This document shows, one piece after another, positions 24,113 to 32,155 of a DNA stretch of 41,985 bases. The notes under the pieces were generated by a model. That model did no database searches. It saw nothing but the letters and a program-made list of their open reading frames with translations, and was not told where the DNA came from. The translations under genes and the position numbers were made by a program. Numbering within the stretch: the first letter of the stretch is position 1; every line of letters starts with the position of its first letter. Origin of the DNA: FEN-987 sp964598845 (GTDB lineage Archaea; Thermoproteota; Bathyarchaeia; 40CM-2-53-6); assembly GCA_964598845.1 (NCBI GenBank), contig CAZRDM010000018.1:1-41985 (forward strand), given 5' to 3'.

Positions 24113-25504
24113 CTAGGAGAGGGTTTTCGTTGCTACTTTGCAGAGGAACTTCGTAGCGAATTCTAGGCTCTGAATGTTCATTCGCTCATTGGGGCCGTGA
24201 ACGCCTGACATGATGTCCACCAATTTGACATCCGGAGAAGTTGGCACACACCCGTATACGATTGAACCTAGAGCTCTCCAGAATCGGCTATCGCTCATGC
24301 CGGTGCTCATTTGAGGGAAAGTGTAGCAGCCCGGAGCCGACTCTTCAAGGGTTGCTCGGAGGACATCATAGAAACCGGTGTTCGAAGGAGAAAGGGATGC
24401 GTCGTTATACTCGTAAAGATCCATTTCAACGTTGAGTCCTTGGAGGCATTCCTTGACAACCTCAGTGACATAGTTACGGTCCTGTCCAGGGACCAATCTG
24501 AAGTCAACTCTACCTTCCGAGCTACCGGGTATGACGTTAGTTTCTGTCCCACCTTTGATTACGTTCGGCGAAATCGTCATTCTGGTCAGTGCTCTCAACT
24601 CCTCAGCGACCTCTCTGTCGTTGGATGCGATTTCATCGAGCAGCGTATCGAGTCCCTGTTCGTTCAGATGCTTCTCGAGCATCTTCGAGCCTTGTTCTTC
24701 TCCAAAGAAACCTATGGCAGTCGCTCTTATCGCTGCAGCGACCTCTTCCACGATCTTGATCTTCGCTTTATGGCTTGAGAGGTTGATAAACGCCTTTGCC
24801 AACGTGATGTTCGCATTGTCCGCAAGAGATGGAATTGAGCCATGTCCGGCTTTTCCTCTCGCTGTCAGCTTGAGCCATGCTAACCCTTTCTCGCCGACGG
24901 TTATGTGGTAGACTTTCCGTTTTCCCAGCTGAATCGCGGGGCCTCCTCCTTCTCCCACGACATACTCCGAAGCAACTTTCTCAGGCACCTTGCTGGTCAG
25001 CCATGCAGCTCCTATTCCCTTTACCTCCTCATCTGCAACCGAGGCGTAAAGGAGTGTCCCATTCAGTTTCACGTTCTGCCGTCTCAGGAGTATGAGGCTC
25101 ATTGCTTGCACCGCCGCATCGAATTTGTCATCGCAAGCCCCACGACCATAGATCCAATTGTCAGCAATCTTCGCGGAGAATGGTGGGTAGGTCCAGACGC
25201 CGACATCAGCGACTGGTACAACGTCTGTGTGAGACAGAAAGAGTAGTCTTGGCTTCTCTCTTACTCCCTTGACTTTTGCGATCACGTTCTCTCTGCCTGG
25301 TTCACCGAGTACCTCGCTCTCAACTCCGTTCATCTCGAATTGCGCCTTAAGGTACTCACCTGCTCTGCCTTCATTTCCAGGAGGGTTCGTTGTGTCAATT
25401 CTGACTAGGCCTTGAAAGAGTCTGATCGTCTCCTCCAGATGCTCTGACGTGAACGGAAGTTCATCTGACAAGCGAAACTGCCTCTTGATTGATCCATCGA
25501 TCAT
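24113..25504 (-). CDS. M20-family peptidase (ArgE/DapE/aminoacylase-1 type)
   Basis: Zinc peptidase with RIDTTNPPGNEGRAGEYL, LLFLSHTDVVPV (metal His-x-Asp), the GRGACDDKF metal Asp, VADEEVKGIGAAWL (Glu-Glu) and VVGEGGG, then the dimerisation domain ARGKAGHGSIPS and a final HGPNERMNIQSLEFA. This is the ArgE/DapE/ACY1 pattern, removing acyl groups or an N-terminal residue. The frame overlaps the end of oppF by about 40 bases if it starts at the ATG at 25504; a TTG at 25468 would leave only 8. It is the last gene of the ABC peptide importer operon, so it probably hydrolyses imported substrates. Confidence 0.86.
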   Translation of the reverse strand: MIDGSIKRQFRLSDELPFTSEHLEETIRLFQGLVRIDTTNPPGNEGRAGEYLKAQFEMNGVESEVLGEPGRENVIAKVKGVREKPRLLFLSHTDVVPVADVGVWTYPPFSAKIADNWIYGRGACDDKFDAAVQAMSLILLRRQNVKLNGTLLYASVADEEVKGIGAAWLTSKVPEKVASEYVVGEGGGPAIQLGKRKVYHITVGEKGLAWLKLTARGKAGHGSIPSLADNANITLAKAFINLSSHKAKIKIVEEVAAAIRATAIGFFGEEQGSKMLEKHLNEQGLDTLLDEIASNDREVAEELRALTRMTISPNVIKGGTETNVIPGSSEGRVDFRLVPGQDRNYVTEVVKECLQGLNVEMDLYEYNDASLSPSNTGFYDVLRATLEESAPGCYTFPQMSTGMSDSRFWRALGSIVYGCVPTSPDVKLVDIMSGVHGPNERMNIQSLEFATKFLCKVATKTLS

Positions 25505-26468
25505 TAAAGTGACAAGCCGAGTATCGTTCATTGCCTACTTGAACGAAATCTGGGTCTCTTGCTCTGCAGATGTCCTCAACGTATGGGCATCGAGGATGAA
25601 ATCTGCAACCGGATGGGATGTCTAGTGCGCTTGGCGTCTCTCCTTTCACAGCGATCTTGTCTCTCTTGATGGTCGGATCGGGAATTGGAACATTAGAAAT
25701 CAGCGCCCTCGTATACGGGTGAATAGGACTGCTCACCACGTCCTCCACACGTCCGTACTCCATCATCTTTCCCAGATACATGATCACAATCTTACTTCCA
25801 ATGTATCTCGCCTGAGCAAGGTCGTGTGTGATGTAAAGGAAAGTCAGGTCGTACTCTTCACGTAGATCAAGTAGTAGATTGAGTATCTGCACGCGGATCG
25901 ATGCGTCAAGCATTGATACAGGTTCGTCCGCGACCAAGAGTCCAGGTTGGAGAACTAGGGCTCGGCCTATTGCAACTCGTTGTCTTTGTCCACCACTGAG
26001 TTCGTGAGGGAACCGTCTTGCGAACTCGTGCGGTGGTAGAAGTCTGACATCTTCGAGCGTCTTGTAGACTCTTTTCTCTCTGTCTCTTCGGCTCCGGGCA
26101 ACCTTGTTGACTTCCAGAGGCTCGGATAAGGTTTCCATAACGCTCATTCTGGGGTCGATTGACTCGTATGGGTCTTGAAATATGATCTGCATCTTACAGC
26201 GGAGCTTTCTCAGCTCCTTTTTCGAGAGGGAGAAGATGTCTCTGCCATCGAACTTTACGTTTCCAGCTCTAGCCCTGATCAGGCCTAGTATCGCCCTTGC
26301 GGTTGTGGTTTTGCCGCTTCCACTCTCGCCCGCGAGACACATTACTTCACCTTTACGCACATCGAATGAGACATCGTCGACGGCCCGAACCCAATCCTCT
26401 TTTTTCTGGAAGATCCCTGCAACTCCTTTTCGGACCGGGAACCAGACGGAGAGGTTCCTTACGCTCAG
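25461..26468 (-). CDS. oppF: peptide/nickel ABC transporter ATPase (OppF/DppF-like)
   Basis: ABC ATPase with Walker A GESGSGKTT, Q-loop QIIFQDPYESIDPR, signature LSGGQRQRVAIGRAL, Walker B LLVADEPVSMLD and the C-terminal Opp-type cluster-binding region CRFHPRCPYVEDIC...ACH. The first canonical start in frame is GTG at 26360, which would remove the conserved first strands. The frame stays open 54 codons upstream and encodes typical family sequence (LLSVRNLSVWFPVRKG, then WVRAVDDVSFDVRKGE) with no ATG, GTG or TTG. I give a CTG at 26468 as the possible start; a sequence error or re-initiation from oppD is also possible. Partner of OppD; energises the importer. Confidence 0.85.
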   Translation of the reverse strand: MSVRNLSVWFPVRKGVAGIFQKKEDWVRAVDDVSFDVRKGEVMCLAGESGSGKTTTARAILGLIRARAGNVKFDGRDIFSLSKKELRKLRCKMQIIFQDPYESIDPRMSVMETLSEPLEVNKVARSRRDREKRVYKTLEDVRLLPPHEFARRFPHELSGGQRQRVAIGRALVLQPGLLVADEPVSMLDASIRVQILNLLLDLREEYDLTFLYITHDLAQARYIGSKIVIMYLGKMMEYGRVEDVVSSPIHPYTRALISNVPIPDPTIKRDKIAVKGETPSALDIPSGCRFHPRCPYVEDICRARDPDFVQVGNERYSACHFNDRWINQEAVSLVR

Positions 26469-26485
26469 TAGCGGTTCTTCTTGCG

Positions 26486-27472
26486 TTAGACCTTCTCTCC
26501 CAGAAAGCTTGCACGCACCATCTCACTATGGTGGCATGCGACGTAGTGATCGGCGCCTATTTTCCGATACTCGGGATCCTCACCAGTGCACTTCTCATCT
26601 TGCCATGGGCATCGTGGATGAAATCTGCAACCGCTTGGCGGCGAGGTTAGATCCGGAGGATCGCCAGGTATGGAACTGAAACGTTTCTTCTGTCCCGCTA
26701 TACTAGGGAAGGCTGTGATCAGGGCCTGAGTGTATGGGTGCCAAGGGTTCTTGTAAAGGTCTGTGACGTTTCCCAATTCGGCGATTTTTCCAGCGTACAT
26801 TATCGCGACTCTGTCGCAGGTTTCCGCTATCACGGAGAGATCGTGTGTGATCAATATGACAGAGAGGTCCAGCTTCTTCTGAAGATCTTTGATAAGTTCT
26901 AGGATCTTCGTCTGCACGACCACATCTAAGGCTGTTACTGGTTCATCGGCTATGACGATGCTTGGCTTGCAAGCCAGCGCCATCGCGATCATCACTCTCT
27001 GTCTCATTCCGCCGCTAAATTCGTGGGCATACTCAGTAACTCTTGAACTGTCTAAACCGACGAGTTCGAACAATGAGCGCGTCATTCGCATTGCTTCCTC
27101 CTTCGGCACCTTCTCTTTCTCGATGAGGGCTTCGGCGACCTGGTCACCAACACGAATTACGGGGTTAAGGGCATTCATGGCGCCTTGGAATATGATCGAG
27201 ATCTTCTTCCACCTGATCGCTTTCATCTCACGATCAGTCTTCTCTACAAGATCCTCTCCATCGAGGATGATCTTCCCGTTCAGGATTCTGCCCCCGGGCG
27301 GAAGCAATCTCATTATGGAAAGTGCTGTTGTGGTTTTTCCGCAGCCCGATTCACCTGCAAGGCCTAGCGTCTCACCTTTCGTGAGAGTGAAGCTGACATT
27401 GTCGACCGCTCGCGCAACACCTTCCTGCATGAAGAAGTGGGTCGTCAGGTCCTTGACTTCCAGAATATCCAA
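26486..27472 (-). CDS. oppD: peptide/nickel ABC transporter ATPase (OppD/DppD-like)
   Basis: ABC ATPase with Walker A GESGCGKTTTALS, the Opp-type Q-loop IIFQGAMNALNPVIRV, signature FSGGMRQRVMIAMAL, Walker B IVIADEPVTALDVVVQ and the C-terminal CRFHPRCPWQDEKC with a closing CHH, probably an iron-sulfur or disulfide-bearing Opp extension. The frame is open to 27592, but the TTG at 27472 is 9 bases after the oppC stop and immediately precedes the first conserved strand (LDILEVKDLTTHF), so I start there (328 residues). Second ATPase of the importer. Confidence 0.9.
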   Translation of the reverse strand: MDILEVKDLTTHFFMQEGVARAVDNVSFTLTKGETLGLAGESGCGKTTTALSIMRLLPPGGRILNGKIILDGEDLVEKTDREMKAIRWKKISIIFQGAMNALNPVIRVGDQVAEALIEKEKVPKEEAMRMTRSLFELVGLDSSRVTEYAHEFSGGMRQRVMIAMALACKPSIVIADEPVTALDVVVQTKILELIKDLQKKLDLSVILITHDLSVIAETCDRVAIMYAGKIAELGNVTDLYKNPWHPYTQALITAFPSIAGQKKRFSSIPGDPPDLTSPPSGCRFHPRCPWQDEKCTGEDPEYRKIGADHYVACHHSEMVRASFLGEKV

Positions 27473-27480
27473 GATCGAGA

Positions 27481-28389
27481 TTATCTCCTTCTCAGCCTCG
27501 GGTTGAGAATTTGATCGGTACTGTAACTGACGAAGGCGAACCCCATTACCAACAGCATTATGCATATCCCCGGCGGGACGATGTACCACCAAAACCCGTT
27601 CACTGTGGCTCCAGCGGTATTGGCGAAGTAGAGCACCATGCCCCAGCTGGGAGCTGACGGATCACCGAATCCAAGGAAGCTGAGACCCGCTTCTGAAAGG
27701 ATCGCATCCACGATCGCTAGCATTCCATTCGCGAAAACAAGTGGGAAGACATTCGGGACGATGTGTCGTCTAATCGTGTGAAGATCCGTTGATCCTATCG
27801 CTCTGGACGCTTCTGTGAAGGGACGTTCCTTCAAGGACAGGGTCTGAGACCTAACCATCCTCGCAGTTGGTGTCCAGCCTATCACCGTGATTACGATGAT
27901 GATGTTCCACACACCTTTCCCGAGTATTGAGGCCATGATGAGCATGAGCGGCAGTGACGGAAGTATGATGAAGAGGTCTGTGATTCGCATCAGAAGATTG
28001 TCAATCCTACCGCCAAGATATCCTGACACTAGACCGACCGCTGATCCCATGGCGATCGTCATGGCGCTTGCCACGAGGCCTACAAGGAGGGAGATTCTCG
28101 TACCGAAGATCACTCTGCTGAAGATGTCGCGGCCGACTTGATCTGTGCCGAGGATGTGCGTAGATGAGGGTTTAAGAAAGGGGTCTCCGACGAAGGAGAA
28201 AGGGTCGAAGGGAGCTATCCAAGGCGCGGCAGCAGATACAGCGACGAATGACAAGACTATGCCTAGGCCGAGCTTGCCGAGTGGGCTCCTCCTGTATAGC
28301 CTCCAGAAATCCCCTATCTTTCTCCTGTATATCCAGAAGCGCTCTTCTTTAAGCTCCAGTCCTGCGAGCGCTTCAGTTTTCAAATCCAC
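27481..28389 (-). CDS. oppC: peptide/nickel ABC transporter permease (OppC/DppC-like)
   Basis: Permease with the DppC N-terminal hallmark WRLYRRSPLGKLGLGIVLSFV, an extracellular HILGTDQVGRDIFSRVIFGTRISL segment, several membrane helices, and the EAA coupling loop around FTEASRAIGSTDLHTIRRHIVPNV. The region LSEAGLSFLGFGDPSAPSWG near the C-terminus is typical. The frame is open to 28437, overlapping oppB by 41 bases; I prefer the GTG at 28389, 7 bases after the oppB stop, giving 302 residues. It pairs with OppB to form the pore. Confidence 0.9.
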   Translation of the reverse strand: MDLKTEALAGLELKEERFWIYRRKIGDFWRLYRRSPLGKLGLGIVLSFVAVSAAAPWIAPFDPFSFVGDPFLKPSSTHILGTDQVGRDIFSRVIFGTRISLLVGLVASAMTIAMGSAVGLVSGYLGGRIDNLLMRITDLFIILPSLPLMLIMASILGKGVWNIIIVITVIGWTPTARMVRSQTLSLKERPFTEASRAIGSTDLHTIRRHIVPNVFPLVFANGMLAIVDAILSEAGLSFLGFGDPSAPSWGMVLYFANTAGATVNGFWWYIVPPGICIMLLVMGFAFVSYSTDQILNPRLRRR

Positions 28390-28396
28390 AGCTTTC

Positions 28397-29368
28397 CTAA
28401 TATCGAATTCTAGGGTCCAGAAAAGCGTACACAACATCAGCGCAGAAGTTGGCCGTAATGACAGCCACAGACATCACCACGAATATACCTTGAAGAATCG
28501 GATAATCCGCCATAACGACCGCCTCGTAGATCAGGCGCCCGATGCCGTACCAAGAGAAAACTGTTTCAGTCATCGTTGCGCCGCCAATAAGGTAGGTCAC
28601 TTCAACAGCCAGCAAAGAAACCATTGGGAGTGTAGCATTCCTCATCGCATGTCTGAATAGGATCTTTCTGTCGCTGAGTCCCTTTGCCTTGGCGGTTAGC
28701 ATGTAATCCTCTGTGAATACGTCGAGAATCGAATCCCTCATTATGAGAAAGTAGAATCCAACAAACGATAATGTTAGCGTCACCAAGGGCCCGGTCATGT
28801 GATGAAGGTAGTCTGCTGCATACTCGAAAACGTTCGAGTAGGTTAATCCTACCGTCATGGTGCCCGCTATGGGAATGCTTCCAAGATAGTAGCCGAACAC
28901 GAGGATGATCAGCATGCCAAGCCAGAAGACCGGCATCGAGTAGGTAACCAAGGAGAAGATGACGGTGGATATGTCGAACTTGGACTCTCTCTTCCAAGCG
29001 GCTATGGTTCCAATAGTAATTCCGATGATAAGGGCCAAGCCCATGGATGAGCCCATCAATATGAAAGTGTTGAGAAGTCTCCTTCCAAATATTATGCTGA
29101 CAACCGGGGTTCCCCGATACTGGAATGAAACACCCAGATTTCCCATGAAAAGGTTCTGCAGGTAGAGAATAAACTGAACCCAGAGCGGCTGGTCTAGGCC
29201 AAATTGATGAATTAGCACTTGTCTCACTTCAGGCGTCACCCTGAAGTCCCCAACCACTGTTCTTGTGGGGTCGCCCGGCATTATCCTGAAGAGGAAGAAG
29301 TTCAGAACTATCGCCAGGGCGAGAGTTGCGAGGGCGGATGCTCCTCGTTTAACGAGGTAATCTCTCAT
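28397..29368 (-). CDS. oppB: peptide/nickel ABC transporter permease (OppB/DppB-like)
   Basis: Permease with the DppB N-terminus (MRDYLVKRGASALATLALAIVLNFFLFRIMPGDPTR), the substrate-side segment FGLDQPLWVQFILYLQNLFMGNLGVSF, six hydrophobic helices and the EAA coupling loop in EDYMLTAKAKGLSDRKILFRHAMRNATLP. ATG 29368 is preferred to the TTG two codons upstream. First permease of the importer, 42 bases downstream of the substrate-binding protein gene. Length 323 is typical. Confidence 0.92.
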   Translation of the reverse strand: MRDYLVKRGASALATLALAIVLNFFLFRIMPGDPTRTVVGDFRVTPEVRQVLIHQFGLDQPLWVQFILYLQNLFMGNLGVSFQYRGTPVVSIIFGRRLLNTFILMGSSMGLALIIGITIGTIAAWKRESKFDISTVIFSLVTYSMPVFWLGMLIILVFGYYLGSIPIAGTMTVGLTYSNVFEYAADYLHHMTGPLVTLTLSFVGFYFLIMRDSILDVFTEDYMLTAKAKGLSDRKILFRHAMRNATLPMVSLLAVEVTYLIGGATMTETVFSWYGIGRLIYEAVVMADYPILQGIFVVMSVAVITANFCADVVYAFLDPRIRY

Positions 29369-29410
29369 ACCCAACGATTTTCAAGCCTAAAAAAGGAGAG
29401 AGGAGGGTGT

Positions 29411-31222
29411 TTAAGTCTTCTTCCTTCTCCTGTACAGTGCGTACAGTGCAATGGCGATAACTATCGCTGCGATTGCGACGTAGGTCAGGTTCTGCATCAT
29501 CTGTGCCTGTTGCTCTTGTAGTTTCTGTTGCTGCTCCTGTTCCTGCTTCTGTTGCTGCTCTTTCTGATAGGCGGCAACGACATCCTTGAGTTCTCTTATG
29601 CCATCCCCGTCGATGTCTAGATATCCCTGCTCATCCAGTATCTTGTTGGCTTTGTCAAGGTCGTATGGGTATGTGAGGACGTTCGGGTTGCTCCAGAATG
29701 GGTAGAATGGCTTAGCGCAGTAGCTGTCGGTCACTGTTCCGTAACCCAGGGCTCCTCGCTTCACAACCTCTTCTTTGTTGATGGCATAGGCGATCGCTCT
29801 TCTTAACCAGACATCGTCAAACGGAGGGGACTTGTTATTGAAGACCAATAAGTAGTCCCACTGGTCGACTGCGTGAGTAATGACGAGATCTGGGTTGGCC
29901 TGCGCCTGAGCGATAAAGGCTGGCTCCACGGAGTACCGTTCTGTGTCGGCTTCTCCTTTCTGTATTGCGAGTATTCTAGCGGATTCTGTGTCTATCTTCC
30001 TGAAAAACATCGTGTCTATGAGGGGGTGTCCTGTCATCCACCAGTTGGGGTTCTTAACAAGTTTAACGTACTCACCCGGCACCCATGAATCCCACTTGAA
30101 CGGTCCGGAACCAATGGCGACCTTCGGATCGGATTGAACTAGGGGTTGCTCCCAATCATACTTGAGGTCCTTCCAGATGTGCTCAGGTATTATATACTGC
30201 GTACCGAAGGCCTCAACGGCCCAAACATACGGTTCCTTGAGGTGGACCACAGCGGTGAGATCGTCCGGTGCCTCTCCCGAATCGAAGTACTTCAAGACCT
30301 CACCTGCATTTCCGCCAGTTGCACTCTGAGCGACTATGTACTCGAATGTGAAGATGACATCCCTAGCGGTCAGTGGTTTGCCGTCATGCCATTTCAGATT
30401 CGGCTTGAGCTGGAAGGTCATCGTTTTTCCATCTGACGAAATTTCGGGCAGGTCGGTTGCCATCCAAGGGATGGGTTGAAGATTCTCGTCAAAGGCTAGC
30501 ATCGTATCATAGAGGTTCATGGAGTAGAAGAGCGATCGGCCAGTCGTCGCGGCCATTGGGCTAAACGTTTCCGGTTCGTTGTTGAAGGCAATTATGAAGT
30601 CTTTCTTCCCAGCGGTCGAATAGATATTCGGCATTGTAAGCATGTTGAGACGGGACAACGGACCAGCTGGCATTACCACGTAGCCTGTCCATTCTTTCCT
30701 GAAGGCATGATATTCGTCAGCTAGGAAGAGGGGAACATACGGAACGTTCTCTGCGAGCATCTGATCGAGCTGGAACATTAGGTCACGTGCCTTTTCTTTG
30801 TCGGTTGTTCTCAGCATCTCGTCGATTGCTCCGTCAACGGTCGCGTTCCGGAAGCCTGCGTCATTTCCGCAGTAGGGGCAGTCCATGCTCGAGTGGAACC
30901 TGTAGAACATATGCGAGGGATAGGCTTCGTAACCGTAGCTCATCTCTTCGATTCCGTAGTCTTTGTCCGCCAGTCTTGGGTACATGGCGGAGTCATCGGT
31001 CGGAACAACCTCAACGGCGATCCCGACTTTCTTGAGCTGTTCAGCGAGGGCTTCACCCGAGTGAACCGACCAATCATCCCAACCGAGAACCATCATTGGA
31101 AACTTCAGTTCTTCTTTCGGCGGAGTGTACCAAGCCGCGTGCCCTGATGGAATGGAGAGCAAAGTGGACATGAGAAGGAGGAAGGCGAATAGCGCTGCTC
31201 CTATGGGAGTCTTCCTTTTCAT
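29411..31222 (-). CDS. circularly permuted peptide/nickel-family (SBP_bac_5) substrate-binding protein with C-terminal membrane anchor
   Basis: Substrate receptor of the downstream importer, 603 residues from ATG 31222. Residues 1-30 are a signal peptide ending near GHAA. Residues 38-200 match the normal C-terminal lobe of OppA/DppA-type proteins: a LGWDDWSVHSGEALAEQLKKVGIAVEV-type strand-helix, FHSSMDCPYCGNDAG, VDGAIDEML, then LAENVPYVPLFLADEYHAFR. Residues 205-548 match the normal N-terminal half: DFIIAFNNEPETFSPM, GKTMTFQLKPNLKWHDGKPLTARDVIFTFEYI, GSGPFKWDSWVPGEYVKL, FDDVWLRRAIAYAINKEEVV, and finally YDLDKANKILDEQGYLDIDGDG, which in ordinary members leads into the lobe found here at the front. 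Residues 550-577 are a Gln/Glu linker, 579-597 a membrane helix, and RRRKKT closes the protein. Order is therefore permuted. Confidence 0.88.
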   Translation of the reverse strand: MKRKTPIGAALFAFLLLMSTLLSIPSGHAAWYTPPKEELKFPMMVLGWDDWSVHSGEALAEQLKKVGIAVEVVPTDDSAMYPRLADKDYGIEEMSYGYEAYPSHMFYRFHSSMDCPYCGNDAGFRNATVDGAIDEMLRTTDKEKARDLMFQLDQMLAENVPYVPLFLADEYHAFRKEWTGYVVMPAGPLSRLNMLTMPNIYSTAGKKDFIIAFNNEPETFSPMAATTGRSLFYSMNLYDTMLAFDENLQPIPWMATDLPEISSDGKTMTFQLKPNLKWHDGKPLTARDVIFTFEYIVAQSATGGNAGEVLKYFDSGEAPDDLTAVVHLKEPYVWAVEAFGTQYIIPEHIWKDLKYDWEQPLVQSDPKVAIGSGPFKWDSWVPGEYVKLVKNPNWWMTGHPLIDTMFFRKIDTESARILAIQKGEADTERYSVEPAFIAQAQANPDLVITHAVDQWDYLLVFNNKSPPFDDVWLRRAIAYAINKEEVVKRGALGYGTVTDSYCAKPFYPFWSNPNVLTYPYDLDKANKILDEQGYLDIDGDGIRELKDVVAAYQKEQQQKQEQEQQQKLQEQQAQMMQNLTYVAIAAIVIAIALYALYRRRKKT

Positions 31223-31267
31223 TTTAGACTCCAATCTATGGGTATGTGACGGAAGTTCATTTGTTTT

Positions 31268-31291
31268 TGTATATTTACTGTATTTATTTTC
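31268..31291 (-). promoter_or_regulatory. AT-rich promoter of the peptide importer operon
   Basis: On the minus strand, GGGAAAATAAATACAG followed by TAAATATAC provides one or two TATA-like boxes 45-70 bases before the ATG at 31222, within an otherwise GC-richer region. This would give a leader of about 30 bases or more for the five-gene importer plus peptidase operon. By eye only. Confidence 0.5.
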
Positions 31292-31357
31292 CCACTCGCC
31301 TTCGGCCCAACCCAAACTTGAAAGGCCTTGCCGAATAGAGCTGGTTCTGTAGTTCCC

Positions 31358-32116
31358 TTAGCTCATTTTTCCCAAACCCAGCTCTAGATCGGATCTAAAG
31401 TCATCATCCTGGCTACAGAGGTTTGTGAAGGTCTCATCTATTTTCCGAGTCGTCAGATCCACGAGAACATACCTAGCGGTTTTAATCCCGCTCTCTCTCA
31501 ACTGAAAAACAGCCATTGGAGCGTAGAAAACATCATGCCCCTCAACCTTTCGGGGAAGAAGATTGCGGGTAAGATTCAGACATATATCCACGGCGAGGAG
31601 CAGGGATCGGAGTTCCGCAAGCTTCCCTGAAGCCTCCGTTTCCCGCTCAAGGGTACTCGTCGGTGTCGGAAGAAAGAGATGGCGCCACTGCATCCCACGA
31701 TACACGTTGATTAGCTGGCGTTCTATCTGCGAAAGTAGACTTCGAGCCTCGCCGCGAACCTTGACAAGTCTGTCCACGATTGCGTTCAAGTCAACTTCAG
31801 GATGTGGAAAGACCACCTCACCGATTTCAGCCTCTATCTCTTTGAGAGGTAGTTCCAAATGCTTGGGTCTGAAGAGCTGAAGCAACTCACCTTCGTTTTT
31901 TGCAGAAGCACAGAAAACCGCGTTCAACGCTGTGGCAACGCTTTCTATTCTCGAAGTGTCAAGATTTGAGCATGAAATCCGAATCCTGTGATAGGGCATC
32001 CATGCCCTCCAAGTTGCAAGAAGTGTTTGATTGCGACGCTTAACCCTGGCGATCGAATTCGTGATTGCTCTGTCGATTTCCGCGTCCTTACGAGTCGTTG
32101 GAAGAACTACCAGCAT
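31358..32116 (-). CDS. hypothetical protein, 252 residues
   Basis: No family recognised. Codon structure and a clean ATG at 32116 make a real gene likely. The N-terminal half has an alpha/beta pattern (MLVVLPTTRKDAEIDRAITNSIARV; HRIRISCSNLDTSRIESVATALNAVF). The middle is helical and may be a short coiled coil (IVDRLVKVRGEARSLLSQIERQLINVY), and the C-terminal part has strands (YAPMAVFQLRESGIKTARYVLVDLTTRKID). No signal peptide or membrane helix. It lies between the importer operon, which diverges in regulation but not in strand, and an amidohydrolase 39 bases upstream; co-transcription with the latter is possible. Confidence 0.62.
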   Translation of the reverse strand: MLVVLPTTRKDAEIDRAITNSIARVKRRNQTLLATWRAWMPYHRIRISCSNLDTSRIESVATALNAVFCASAKNEGELLQLFRPKHLELPLKEIEAEIGEVVFPHPEVDLNAIVDRLVKVRGEARSLLSQIERQLINVYRGMQWRHLFLPTPTSTLERETEASGKLAELRSLLLAVDICLNLTRNLLPRKVEGHDVFYAPMAVFQLRESGIKTARYVLVDLTTRKIDETFTNLCSQDDDFRSDLELGLGKMS

Positions 32117-32155
32117 AACTTGTTTCCTTTCCTCAGAATCGCGGATTCGAGCGGG

